Origin: Brachybacterium epidermidis
Lineage (GTDB): Bacteria > Actinomycetota > Actinomycetes > Actinomycetales > Dermabacteraceae
Reading direction: 5' to 3'
DNA: 64,000 bases
Assembly (NCBI RefSeq): GCF_015209585.1
Contig: NZ_JADEYR010000004.1
Location: 62,001-126,000, forward strand
Shown one piece after another: positions 18,001-27,025 of this stretch. The position numbers were made by a program, and so were the translations under genes. Position 1 is the stretch's first letter; every line of letters begins with the position of its first letter. Under the pieces are notes generated by a model, which was given only the letters and a program-made list of their open reading frames with translations, did not search any database and had not been told where the DNA came from.

Positions 18001-18293
18001 AGGGTGGAGTTGGCGAGCTGCTCACTGGCCGCGCCCTTGGGGCACAGGCGCCCGCGCGAGACGGGCGAGTCCGGATCGCCTTCGATCTGGATGACCCGAC
18101 CGTCCTTGTGGTAGACGCGCTGGCCGCAGCCCACGGCGCAGTAGGGGCAGACGCTCTGGGCGACACCGTCGGCGGTGGCGGTGCGCGAGGTGGTGCTGCG
18201 AGTCTTCTGGGACATGACCGCGGTGCCGCGTCCGGTCTTGTCCGCACCCCGCAGCTGCCGGATCACCGGCCAGTCAAGGAACTGGGTAGACAT
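15000..18293 (-). CDS. fdhA: Formate dehydrogenase catalytic subunit, selenoprotein (UGA at 17730-17732)
   Basis: This is a 1097-aa molybdopterin/tungstopterin oxidoreductase that oxidises formate to CO2. The N-terminal 4Fe-4S motif is CPYCAVGCG...LCPKG. The frame continues through TGA 17730-17732 at residue 188: the context QARI-U-HSSTVPSLGASFGRGG aligns with the active-site Sec region of FdnG-type enzymes. Conventional gene finding splits it into 17730-18293 and a false start near 17660. A SECIS-like hairpin follows the UGA and all Sec machinery lies within 10 kb. No twin-arginine motif is present at the N terminus, which suggests a cytoplasm-facing enzyme. ATG 18293 has TATGGT 6 nt upstream. 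The C-terminal part contains the molydopterin-dinucleotide-binding region (NLIAMNLDANVQIQNSK). Confidence 0.95.
17700..17732 (-). promoter_or_regulatory. Sec UGA codon and bacterial SECIS hairpin
   Basis: After UGA (17732-17730) and 11 nt, GGTTCCCA (17718-17711) pairs with TGGGAGCC (17707-17700) across the loop GTC, giving 8 pairs with one G-U. The G of the loop lies about 20 nt after the UGA, the place where SelB-binding bacterial SECIS loops sit. Confidence 0.85.
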
Positions 18294-18299
18294 GGATCC

Positions 18300-18305
18300 A
18301 CCATA
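18300..18305 (-). promoter_or_regulatory. Leaderless -10 (TATGGT) of the formate dehydrogenase operon
   Basis: TATGGT with the 6-nt spacer GGATCC precedes ATG 18293. No Shine-Dalgarno sequence is present. No obvious anaerobic regulator site was seen. Confidence 0.55.
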
Positions 18306-18422
18306 GCACCGGGCAGATCGAAAGTGGCCTCTGTCCTGCGCAAAGGCTCGGCACAACCCCTCAATTCCGCAACGCCGACGGTGCGGATATCGGCGCGGGG
18401 CAGGTGGCGCTGGTCAAGATGC

Positions 18423-18769
18423 CTAGGGTGAGCCGTCCTCGCGGATGCGCTCGTGGTGCCGGATCACCTCGGTGACGATGAAGCGCAGGAACGCCTCGGC
18501 GAAGGTGGGATCCAGGCCCGCCTCACGGGCCAGGGCCCGCAGCCGGTCCACCTGGCGCTCCTCCCGGGCCGGATCGGCCGGCGGGAGCCCGTGCTCCGCC
18601 TTCAGCACGCCCACGCGCTGGGTGTGCCGGAAGCGCTCGGCGAGCAGGTGCACCAGCGCCGCGTCGATGTTGTCGATGCTGCGCCGCTCGTCCAGCAGGA
18701 CCGCCTGCGCCTCGGTCGCGTCGTCTGCGCCCGTCGGGACCGCCTGCGCCTCGGCGTCGTCTGCGGGCA

Positions 18770-18770
<1 letters not shown>
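18423..18770 (-). CDS. Chorismate mutase (AroQ class)
   Basis: This 115-aa all-helical protein carries the AroQ pattern: RRSIDNIDAALVHLLAERF, VGVLKAEHGLPPADPAREERQVDRL, then FLRFIVTEVIRHHERI. It converts chorismate to prephenate for Phe/Tyr synthesis. The first ~28 residues are an Ala/Asp-rich extension. The ATG at 18770 shares one base with the clpX stop (TGATG), so it depends on clpX translation; in many actinobacteria a chorismate mutase gene also follows clpX. Confidence 0.88.
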
Positions 18771-20147
<1,377 letters not shown>

Positions 20148-20251
20148 GTGCTCCCTCCCGGTCGGTACGGACAACGCACCCAGGCTACCCGCGTCTTGGC
20201 GTGGGCCCCGATCATTGACCCGGCCGGGGTGTCACCGGTCTGCCCGGCCGC

Positions 20252-21496
20252 TCACGGGACCGGTGCCCGTCGGTGGGCGAGCACAGCGTCCGATGGGCCC
20301 ACGGGCGCTGTGTCCGAGGGGTGGCGGGTTCGGCTGCCGAGGGTGCCGGGCTGCGCACTGGGCCGGGCCAGGGCGCGCTGGATGACGAAGGACACCGCGA
20401 ACAGCAACAGGTCGGTGAGGACCTTCGCCGCCAGCAGCGGCATCCCGATGCCGCTCAGCACCGGAAGGACGACGGCCGCGCCCACCACGAGGCCACCGGC
20501 CAGCATCACATAGTGCAGCAGACTGCGAGCCCAGCCCACACCACCGGTGCCCAGCACCAGATACCGGTTGATCGACCAGTTCAGCGCGCCGGAGACCGCC
20601 CGCGCCACGGCCAGGGACACCACCAGGGGATTGCCCGAAGCGGCCAGCAGCAGGAACAGTCCGGTGTCCACGACAGCCGCGCCGAGTGAAGACAGGGCGA
20701 AGGCGAACAGCGGTGCCAGCACCCGTAGGGAGTCCCGCACGGGGCGGAAGTGACTGGAGGCGTTGTCGTCGGTGTACACGGCGCGGATCAGCACCTGGAT
20801 CAGCTGGTGGCGGCGCTTCAGATGGGTCATGAGGTGCCTCATCTCGTACTCGTAGCGGGAACCGGGGGTGGCGGCGGCCGTCGCCAGCAGGTGGGGGTCG
20901 ATTCCGCGCAGGCCGGTCTGGGTGTCGTGCAGCCAGTGACCGGTCACCGTCGCCAGCAGTACGGAACTGGCGTGATTGCCCACCCGACTGCGCAGCGGGG
21001 TGCCGGGTCCGAAGCGCCGCACCCCCATCACCAGGGCGGGCGCGGCGGGGTCATCGCGTTGGGCCTGGGTGAGCGCGGCGGCGACGGCGGCAACATCCCG
21101 GGGTCGGTGCTGGCCATCGGCATCGACCGTGACCACCCCGCACCCCGGGAACAGGGTGCGAGCCGCCTCGATCCCAGTCTTCAGCGCGGCGCCCTTGCCC
21201 CGGTTGAGGGGACTGCGCAGAACATGGGCTCCCTGCCGTTCCAGGAGCGCGAAGAGCACGTCCGCACTGCCGTCGGGGCCGGGACCGGTGCCGTCGTCGA
21301 CCACGATGATGCCGAGCGGCCGTACCGCCTGGCGGAGGGGGGCGAGGAGAGCGGGCATGGCCACGGAGGGGTTCAGCACCGGTATCAGCAGCACCACGGC
21401 GGGCACGGGCGAGAGAGGGTGCACCGGGGCGTTCGGTTGCACCGGGGCGCTCGGGGGCGCCGTGGTGGGGCTGGTGGAGTCATGCACGGCGCTCAC
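20252..21496 (-). CDS. GT2 glycosyltransferase fused to GtrA-type membrane domain
   Basis: This is a 414-aa two-domain protein. Residues ~30-250 are a family-2 glycosyltransferase (VVLLIPVLNPS, IIVVDDGTG, NRGKGAALKTGIE, VTVDADGQH, DTQTGLRGI), which resembles dolichyl/polyprenyl-phosphate sugar transferases. Residues ~265-390 hold four hydrophobic helices with NWSINRYLVL, the pattern of GtrA flippase-like proteins. Together they could load a sugar onto a polyprenyl lipid and translocate it for cell-surface glycosylation. The start overlaps the stop of a truncated NAGPA-type remnant (21493-21496), which shows the two were once coupled. Confidence 0.85.
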   Translation of the reverse strand: MSAVHDSTSPTTAPPSAPVQPNAPVHPLSPVPAVVLLIPVLNPSVAMPALLAPLRQAVRPLGIIVVDDGTGPGPDGSADVLFALLERQGAHVLRSPLNRGKGAALKTGIEAARTLFPGCGVVTVDADGQHRPRDVAAVAAALTQAQRDDPAAPALVMGVRRFGPGTPLRSRVGNHASSVLLATVTGHWLHDTQTGLRGIDPHLLATAAATPGSRYEYEMRHLMTHLKRRHQLIQVLIRAVYTDDNASSHFRPVRDSLRVLAPLFAFALSSLGAAVVDTGLFLLLAASGNPLVVSLAVARAVSGALNWSINRYLVLGTGGVGWARSLLHYVMLAGGLVVGAAVVLPVLSGIGMPLLAAKVLTDLLLFAVSFVIQRALARPSAQPGTLGSRTRHPSDTAPVGPSDAVLAHRRAPVP

Positions 21497-21699
21497 CCCG
21501 CCACGTACAGGATGTCGGAGGTGCCGCGTTCCTCATTCTTGCCACGCGGCCTGTTGACCAGCTCCCCCTGGAAGACCATGGTGCTGGAGCCGCCGCCGTC
21601 CAGATTGTAGCCGACGACGCAGTCCTCGTCGAGCAGCATCTGCCCCAGGGCGGGCCTCGTCATCCGTCCAGCGGTCGCATCTGGCATCGGGCGGGTCAT
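21493..21699 (-). pseudogene. C-terminal remnant of NAGPA-type phosphodiester glycosidase
   Basis: The 68-codon frame ends in VGYNLDGGGSSTMVFQGELV...RGTSDILYV, the conserved C-terminal signature of N-acetylglucosamine-1-phosphodiester alpha-N-acetylglucosaminidase-like (phosphodiester glycosidase) domains, normally over 200 residues. Only about 45 residues match; upstream the sequence goes straight to the end of clpP2. The stop still overlaps the glycosyltransferase start (ATGA). Most likely a deletion removed the rest of the gene and left the coupled 3' end. Confidence 0.7.
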
Positions 21700-21725
21700 C
21701 CACGATGCGACCGGCCGTCATCGTC

Positions 21726-22418
21726 TCACCGTGAGATCTGCGGCGAGGCGTCCTTCCGAGAGGCGAGCACCTGGTCCACCAGACCGTAGTCGAGCGCGCC
21801 CTGGGCGGTGAGGATCTTGTCACGCTCGATGTCCCGGCTGATCTGCTCCTTGGAGCGGCCCGAGTGGTGCGCGAGGGTGTCCTCGAGCCACTCGCGCATG
21901 CGGAGGATCTCGTTGGCCTGGATCTCGATGTCCGAGGCCTGGCCTCCGCCCTGACCACCCATGGCGGGCTGGTGGATCAGGATGCGGGCGTTGGGCAGGG
22001 CGAGCCGCTTGCCCGGGGCTCCTGCAGCCAGCAGCACGGCGGCGGCGGAGGCCGCCTGCCCCAGGCACACCGTGGTGACCTCGGGCTTGATGTACTGCAT
22101 CGTGTCGTAGATGGCCGTCAGCGCGGTGAACGAGCCGCCGGGGCTGTTGATGTACAGGGTGATGTCGCGGTCCGGATCCTGGGACTCGAGGACCAGCAGC
22201 TGGGCCATGACGTCATCGGCGGAGGCGTCGTCCACCTGGACGCCCAGGAAGATGATGCGGTCCTCGAACAGCTTGGTGTACGGGTCCTGCCGCTTGAAGC
22301 CATAGGCAGTGCGCTCCTCGTACTGGGGCAGCACGTAGCGCGACGTGGGCATCGGGCCGGCCTGCGCGAAGGGCATCGCCGGGGTCGTGGAAGCGGACGG
22401 GCGGGGATCGAAGGTCAC
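21726..22418 (-). CDS. clpP2: ClpP2 protease subunit
   Basis: This is a 230-aa Clp serine protease subunit. [14 protein letters not shown] holds the nucleophilic Ser, [11 protein letters not shown] the His, and the [21 protein letters not shown] region the Asp. The N terminus is longer than E. coli ClpP and begins after GTG 22418 with AAGGAG just upstream. In actinobacteria ClpP1 and ClpP2 form a mixed tetradecamer. It follows clpP1 after a 50-base gap in the same operon. Confidence 0.95.
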   Translation of the reverse strand: MTFDPRPSASTTPAMPFAQAGPMPTSRYVLPQYEERTAYGFKRQDPYTKLFEDRIIFLGVQVDDASADDVMAQLLVLESQDPDRDITLYINSPGGSFTALTAIYDTMQYIKPEVTTVCLGQAASAAAVLLAAGAPGKRLALPNARILIHQPAMGGQGGGQASDIEIQANEILRMREWLEDTLAHHSGRSKEQISRDIERDKILTAQGALDYGLVDQVLASRKDASPQISR

Positions 22419-22468
22419 GGGTTCTCCTTGCGTGAGAGGTGCGGTGGCAGGGGGTGAGGGGCGGAAGG

Positions 22469-23098
22469 TCAGTCCTCCGTGCCGCCACCGCCCGTGACGT
22501 CACCGGCGCGGTTGACGATCTTGTCGATGAAGCCGTACTCCAGGGCCTCCGCAGCGGTGAACCACCTGTCGCGATCGGAGTCGGCAGTGATCTGCTCGAC
22601 GCTCTTGCCGGTCTGCTCGGCGATCAGCTCGGCCAGCTGACGCTTCATGGACAGGATCAGATCCGCCTGGATCTTGATCTCGCTGGCGGTGCCGCCCAGC
22701 CCGCCGAGCGGCTGGTGCATGAGCACGCGGGTGTGCGGGGTGGCGAAGCGCTTGCCCTTGGCGCCCGAGGAGAGCAGGAACTGCCCCATCGAGGCCGCCA
22801 TGCCCATGCCCACCGTGACCACGTCGGGCTGGATGTACTGCATGGTGTCGTAGATGGCCATGCCGGCGGTGATGGAGCCACCGGGGCTGTTGATGTAGAG
22901 GTAGATGTCCTTGGTGGGGTCCTCGGCGGCCAGCAGCAGCATCTTGGCGCAGATGGCATTGGCGTTGTCGTCCCGCACCTCGGAGCCGAGCCACACGATG
23001 CGCTCGCGAAGCAGCCGCTGGTAGACGTTGTCGTCGAGCCCGAGCGGGTACTCCCCGGTTGCGCTGCGGGGCGAGTTGTCATGGGGCGTGGAGGTCAC
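22469..23098 (-). CDS. clpP1: ClpP1 protease subunit
   Basis: This 209-aa subunit shows [14 protein letters not shown] (catalytic Ser), [11 protein letters not shown] (His) and [20 protein letters not shown] (Asp region). It pairs with ClpP2 in the proteolytic core served by ClpX and ClpC. GTG 23098 is preceded by GAAGGAG at good spacing. It is the first gene of the clpP1-clpP2 unit, divergent from a cell-wall hydrolase. Confidence 0.95.
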   Translation of the reverse strand: MTSTPHDNSPRSATGEYPLGLDDNVYQRLLRERIVWLGSEVRDDNANAICAKMLLLAAEDPTKDIYLYINSPGGSITAGMAIYDTMQYIQPDVVTVGMGMAASMGQFLLSSGAKGKRFATPHTRVLMHQPLGGLGGTASEIKIQADLILSMKRQLAELIAEQTGKSVEQITADSDRDRWFTAAEALEYGFIDKIVNRAGDVTGGGGTED

Positions 23099-23171
23099 GG
23101 GTGTCTCCTTCGTGGTGGGATCGGCGATGAGATGACTCTAGGCGCTGGGTGCGACGAAGCGGTCCCCTGTT

Positions 23172-23182
23172 CGCCGCGGGCG
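23172..23182 (-). promoter_or_regulatory. Weak ClgR-like motif upstream of clpP1
   Basis: CGC-CGCGG-GCG, preceded by TT, fits the CGC-N5-GCG core of ClgR sites that control clp genes in actinobacteria. Such a short core is common by chance in DNA this GC-rich. Confidence 0.25.
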
Positions 23183-23379
23183 CACTGCGAGGCGCCGAGA
23201 GCACCCGAAGGCGCGGAAGCTCAGCGAGCACCTCCGGGGGTGACACGGACCGCACTCCCCCGCGGCCCTCACCCCCGGGAACGTCAAGTCGTCCCCGCTT
23301 CGAGTAACGTCCGATGGCTCCCCGGCAAAAGCATCGTCAAGTTCGTTCCCCGGCCCTTCCAAGCAGGCTGACCGCAGGC

Positions 23380-23400
23380 ACCACCGGCTCCTACGGTGGT
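23380..23400 (+). other. Hairpin in the long leader of the NlpC/P60 gene
   Basis: ACCACCG at 23380-23386 pairs with CGGTGGT at 23394-23400 across a 7-nt loop. The region 23099-23546 between the divergent clpP1 and NlpC/P60 genes holds no gene; this hairpin and the weak CGC-N5-GCG motif are the only structures I can support. No known riboswitch core was recognised. Confidence 0.35.
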
Positions 23401-23546
23401 TTCACCGCCTGGAGCCCGTGAGGATTTCGGGCCCGGTCCCACCGGACCGCAGAGCCCGACCGTCGCCACCCGGCGAACGGGACGCAGAACAGAACAGACA
23501 CCCTCGGCAGCCCCCGACCGAGGCTGGAAGGAACGAAGAGCACACC

Positions 23547-24383
23547 ATGGCACAGCACAACACCCACCGCGCCGCAGGCCGCGCCACCACCCCGATCAGC
23601 AACGCCCACGTGGCCGCCCGTGGCATGGGTGGTGCGGCCGTCCTGGGCACCGTCCTCGTCGGCTCCGCCTTCGTCGGTGGCGCCGCGCAGGCCGCCCCCA
23701 GCGCTCCCGCTCCTGCGGCGCCGGGGGCGGCTCCCGCCGCACCCGCCACCGCCCCGGCCGCCCCCGAGGCCGCCGCCCCGAGCCTGGTGCTCAACAGCAC
23801 CGAGAAGCTGCGCTGGGGATCCCGCGGCGGTAACGTCTCCGACCTGCAGAGCGGCCTGAACCAGAACGGCGCACGCCTGGCCGTCGACGGCATCTTCGGC
23901 CCCCGCACCCACGCGGCCGTCAAGGACTTCCAGCGCGCCAACGGCCTGCAGGTCGACGGCGTGGTCGGTCCCCAGACCCGTGGAGCCCTCAACGGCGGCT
24001 CGTCCGTGCCCTCCGGCGGCACGTCCGCACCGACCTCCGGCTCCGTCTCCAGCAGCTCGATCGTCGAGCGCGCCCGCTCCGTGGTGGGCACCGGCTACAC
24101 CTGGGGCGGCTCCTCGCCCAGCAGCGGCTTCGACTGCTCGGGCCTGGTCACCTACGCCTACCAGGGCTCCGGCCTGAACCTCAACGGCCGCACCAGCAGC
24201 CAGATCACCAACGGTGGCCGCACCATCTCCCAGTCCCAGGCCCAGCCCGGTGACATCGTGTCCTGGCCCGGCCACATCGGTATCTACGCCGGCAACGGCC
24301 AGGTCATCGACGCCTCCGGCTCCAAGTACCGCGTCACCGAGCGCGGGATCTGGGGCAACCCCACCTTCGTGACCTACCGCTGA
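23547..24383 (+). CDS. Secreted NlpC/P60 peptidoglycan hydrolase with PG-binding domain
   Basis: This is a 278-aa exported protein. A signal peptide ends at GGAAQAA near residue 52, after the hydrophobic stretch MGGAAVLGTVLVGSAFVG. A Pro/Ala linker follows, then a peptidoglycan-binding domain (residues ~90-155: LRWGSRGGNVSDLQSGL, VDGIFGPRTHAAVKDFQ). The C-terminal NlpC/P60 domain has catalytic Cys in SGFDCSGLV and His in WPGHIGIYAG. It should cleave stem peptides in the wall, like RipA/B enzymes. ATG 23547 has a weak GAAGAG 6 nt upstream. A strong hairpin terminator follows. Confidence 0.92.
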   Translation: MAQHNTHRAAGRATTPISNAHVAARGMGGAAVLGTVLVGSAFVGGAAQAAPSAPAPAAPGAAPAAPATAPAAPEAAAPSLVLNSTEKLRWGSRGGNVSDLQSGLNQNGARLAVDGIFGPRTHAAVKDFQRANGLQVDGVVGPQTRGALNGGSSVPSGGTSAPTSGSVSSSSIVERARSVVGTGYTWGGSSPSSGFDCSGLVTYAYQGSGLNLNGRTSSQITNGGRTISQSQAQPGDIVSWPGHIGIYAGNGQVIDASGSKYRVTERGIWGNPTFVTYR

Positions 24384-24406
24384 TCCTCAGCCACTGATCA
24401 CACGCC

Positions 24407-24443
24407 GGCAGGCCCGGCTCCCACCACGGGAGCCGGGCCTGCC
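24407..24443 (+). terminator. Terminator of the NlpC/P60 gene
   Basis: GGCAGGCCCGGCTCCC at 24407-24422 pairs perfectly with GGGAGCCGGGCCTGCC at 24428-24443 across a 5-nt loop, 24 bases after the stop codon. Confidence 0.8.
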
Positions 24444-24564
24444 GCTGTTCCGGCGCGGCGGGCCAGTCAGGCCCGACAGTCGTCCTGGTGCAAAGGCCGG
24501 TCCACAACCGGCCCCGCCCTGTTCGGCGGCCGGATGCTCACCTCCTGAACAGGCCCCCGATAAC

Positions 24565-24622
24565 CCGGAATGGACCTTTCTGTTCCACCCGAGCGCGAAC
24601 GTGGAACGGAACGCCCATTCGG
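24565..24622. repeat. Nested imperfect inverted repeat downstream of tig
   Basis: The inner arms TTCTGTTCCAC (24578-24588) and GTGGAACGGAA (24601-24611) pair with one wobble across 12 nt. Outer GGAATGG and CCATTC arms extend the structure. It lies in the 367-base gap 24384-24750, which otherwise holds only the NlpC/P60 terminator. It could be a tig terminator or an operator. Confidence 0.4.
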
Positions 24623-24750
24623 CTTGGACGCCCACTGGAGAGGACGCGCCCGCGGGGTGAACGGATGGGTCGACGCGAACGGGCCGCCACCCCCGTTGGG
24701 GATGACAGCCCGTTCATCGCTCAGACCCAGCACGTGGCCAGGCCACGAGC

Positions 24751-26274
24751 TCACTTCTCGGCAGGGGCGTCCTCGTCGGCCTTCTTGGCCGGAGCCTTCT
24801 TCACCGGTGCCTTCTTGGCAGGGGCCTTCTTGGCGGGAGCCTTCTTGACAGGCTTCTCCTCGGCGTCCTCGGACTCCTCAGCAGCCTCCACCTTCTTCGC
24901 AGCGGCGGTCTTGGCCGGAGCCTTCTTCGCGGGTGCCTTCTTCGCCGGGGTCTTCTCAGAACCCTCGTCGGGGTCCTCGTCCTCCGAGCCCTCCTCGGAC
25001 TGATCAGCCTTCAGGCCGAGGTCCAGCGCCTCGCCCTTCTCGTTCTTGACCGTCACATCGGCGAGGGCCACGTCGAGCGCCTTGGAGCGCTGCACCTCGG
25101 CGAAGATCTGCTCGAGCTGTCCTGACTGCGCCAGCATCTGCAGCAGCTGGTTGGGCTCGATGCCGTACTGCGCCGACAGCTGGGTCATGTAGGTCATCAG
25201 GTCGTCCTGGCCGACCTGGACCTCGCGGGTCGCATTGATCTCGTCCAGCAGGAACTGGGCGCGGATCGCCTTGACGGTGTCCTCGCGGATCTCCTCGCCG
25301 TGCGGATCGCCGGCCTCCTTGCCCTCGTTCTGCAGGTGGCCGAGGATCTCGTCCTCCACCAGCTGATCGGGCACGGGGATCTCGATGTCCTCCAGGAGCT
25401 TCTCCAGCAGGGCGTTGCGGGCGAGGGCCACGCGGTTGCCCTCGGCGTCCCTCGCGGCCTGGGTGCGCAGGTCGTCCTTGAGCTCGTCGATGGTGTCGAA
25501 CTCGGAGGCCATCTCGGCGAACTCGTCGTCGGCCTCGGGCAGCTCGCGCACCTTGACGGACTGCGGAGTGACCTTGATCAGCGCATCCTGACCGGCGTGC
25601 TCACCACCGGCGAGCTTGCTGGTGAAGGTGGTGGTCTCCCCTGCGGACAGGCCCTCCAGAGCCTCGTCCAGCCCCTCGAGCATGTTGCCCTGGCCGATCT
25701 GGTAGGAGACACCCTCGACGGACTCGATCTCCTCGTCCTCGATGGTGGCCAGCATGTCCAGGGACACGAAGTCGCCGTCCTCGGCGGGGCGGTCCACGCC
25801 CACCAGGGTGCCGAAGCGCTCGCGCAGCTCGGTCAGGCGCACCTCGACGGCATCGTCGTCGACCGCGGGCTCCTCGATCTCGATCTCGACGGAGGAGAAG
25901 TCCGGCAGCTCGATCTCGGGGCGCACGTCCTGCTCGACGACGAACACGAGGTTGCCGTCCTCGGAGCCGTCCAGGCCGGGGATCTCGCTGACCTCCACCT
26001 CGGGGCGGCCCACCGGCTTGAGCTCGACCTCGGAAGCGGCCTTCTGGTAGAAGTCCGGCAGGGCGTCGTTGACGGCCTCCTGCATGATCGCGGGCCGGCC
26101 GAAGCGCTGCTCCACGAGGCGAGTGGGGACCTTGCCCTTGCGGAAGCCCGGGATCTGAACCTGGTCGGCGATCTTCTTGGTGGCGGCCTCGACGGCGGGC
26201 TTGAGCTCGTCGAAGGGCACCTCGACGGTGAGCTTGACCCGGGTGGGGCTGAGCTTCTCGGACGCGGTCTTCAC
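24751..26274 (-). CDS. tig: Trigger factor with Lys/Ala/Pro-repeat tail
   Basis: This 507-aa ribosome-associated chaperone and prolyl isomerase starts MKTASEKLSPTRVKLTVEVPFDEL, with the ribosome-docking motif GFRKGKVPTRLVEQRFG near residues 42-59. The FKBP-like domain (~160-245) and the helical arms (~265-425) follow. After about residue 430 an extra tail of some 75 residues alternates acidic stretches (QSEEGSEDEDPDEGSE) with KKAPAKKAPAK repeats like those of histone-H1-like or HupB tails. E. coli trigger factor (432 aa) ends before this tail. The tail may bind nucleic acid or rRNA; this is inference. It lies upstream of the clp genes on the same strand but is separated from them by the NlpC/P60 gene. 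Confidence 0.95.
   Translation of the reverse strand: MKTASEKLSPTRVKLTVEVPFDELKPAVEAATKKIADQVQIPGFRKGKVPTRLVEQRFGRPAIMQEAVNDALPDFYQKAASEVELKPVGRPEVEVSEIPGLDGSEDGNLVFVVEQDVRPEIELPDFSSVEIEIEEPAVDDDAVEVRLTELRERFGTLVGVDRPAEDGDFVSLDMLATIEDEEIESVEGVSYQIGQGNMLEGLDEALEGLSAGETTTFTSKLAGGEHAGQDALIKVTPQSVKVRELPEADDEFAEMASEFDTIDELKDDLRTQAARDAEGNRVALARNALLEKLLEDIEIPVPDQLVEDEILGHLQNEGKEAGDPHGEEIREDTVKAIRAQFLLDEINATREVQVGQDDLMTYMTQLSAQYGIEPNQLLQMLAQSGQLEQIFAEVQRSKALDVALADVTVKNEKGEALDLGLKADQSEEGSEDEDPDEGSEKTPAKKAPAKKAPAKTAAAKKVEAAEESEDAEEKPVKKAPAKKAPAKKAPVKKAPAKKADEDAPAEK
24778..24853 (-). repeat. 15-bp coding repeats of the trigger-factor tail
   Basis: On the plus strand the unit GCCTTCTTGGCNGGA recurs about five times at 15-base spacing, encoding (A)PAKKA on the minus strand. 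A second, shorter cluster lies at 24915-24950. The array may expand or shrink by slippage. Confidence 0.7.
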
Positions 26275-26360
26275 TGGTCAGGTCTCCCTGTGGATGAGTC
26301 GTTCAGGTGGTCTACGTGTTCGCCGCGGGGCGCAGGTGGTGCAGCGACCCGGAGGCGGAG

Positions 26361-26434
26361 TCGGGGTGACAGGATTTGAACCTGCGGCTTCCCGCTCCCA
26401 AAGCGGGTGCTCTACCAAGCTGAGCTACACCCCG
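26361..26434 (-). tRNA. tRNA-Pro (TGG)
   Basis: The minus strand folds as CGGGGTG...CACCCCG plus discriminator A. The D arm is GCTCAGCTTGGTAGAGC, the anticodon arm CCCGC-TTTGGGA-GCGGG (anticodon TGG) and the T arm GCAGGTTCAAATCCTGT. CCA is not encoded. It lies 86 bases upstream of tig. Confidence 0.95.
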
Positions 26435-26674
26435 GAGGGCAACCCACCGGATATTACCCGTTCGCGGCACCGTGCGCTGTGCCCACCCGATGGCGCTGTG
26501 AGCAGATGCATGCTTCCAACCGGGTCCTGCGGCGTGATCCTGAGGCCGGGATCTGGTTCAATGGTCTGCGATCCCCGCCTGCAGCGACCATGCGAGCATC
26601 CGGGGATCGCCACCGGTCCAGGCGGGCCGCAGCGTTCCGCATTCAGGCCAGAATCCGGCATCGCTGCAGGTCAT

Positions 26675-26745
26675 GCGGATGTAGCTCAATGGTAGAGCCT
26701 CAGTCTTCCAAACTGATTACGCGGGTTCGATTCCCGTCATCCGCT
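26675..26745 (+). tRNA. tRNA-Gly (TCC)
   Basis: The acceptor stem GCGGATG pairs with CATCCGC plus discriminator T. The D arm is GCTCAATGGTAGAGC, the anticodon arm TCAGT-CTTCCAA-ACTGA (anticodon TCC) and the T arm GCGGGTTCGATTCCCGT. CCA is not encoded. A strong terminator follows 8 bases later. Confidence 0.95.
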
Positions 26746-26753
26746 CTCGTGTC

Positions 26754-26798
26754 CTGAGTCGCGACATGGTTGACAGACCTGTCGCGACTCAGTTTTTT
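26754..26798 (+). terminator. Intrinsic terminator of tRNA-Gly, with T6
   Basis: CTGAGTCGCGACA (26754-26766) pairs perfectly with TGTCGCGACTCAG (26780-26792) around a 13-nt loop and runs into TTTTTT (26793-26798). It is the only terminator in the window with a classical U tract. Confidence 0.95.
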
Positions 26799-27025
26799 CT
26801 GCTGCCGGGGGTCACCGCCGGGGCGGGGACCAATGCGCCGGTGGGTGATCTGCGGATTCGCGGCGCAGGCGAGTACAGGGTCAGCGCCGTGCGCCCCGGT
26901 GCGGATCGGCGGGGCCTTGACGATCTCGCACGGAGCGGCCTGGCCGCGCCCTGATCCGGAACCGCCCCGACCACGTTGTCCGGATTCCGGTGGCACCGCG
27001 AGCCGTCGAGGAGTTCACTGGGGGC

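Noticed and set aside
15075-18431. A 1118-codon open frame on the plus strand opposite fdhA
   Set aside because: It is an antisense shadow of a GC-rich gene; no family pattern, start signal or ribosome site, and fdhA on the other strand is certain.
23099-23546. A ydaO-type (c-di-AMP) riboswitch before the NlpC/P60 gene
   Set aside because: Such genes often have one in actinobacteria, but I could not find the conserved core; only one simple hairpin is clear.
26754-26798. End of a mobile element after tRNA-Gly
   Set aside because: The inverted repeat with T6 is fully explained as an intrinsic terminator; no transposase or attachment-site repeat is seen.
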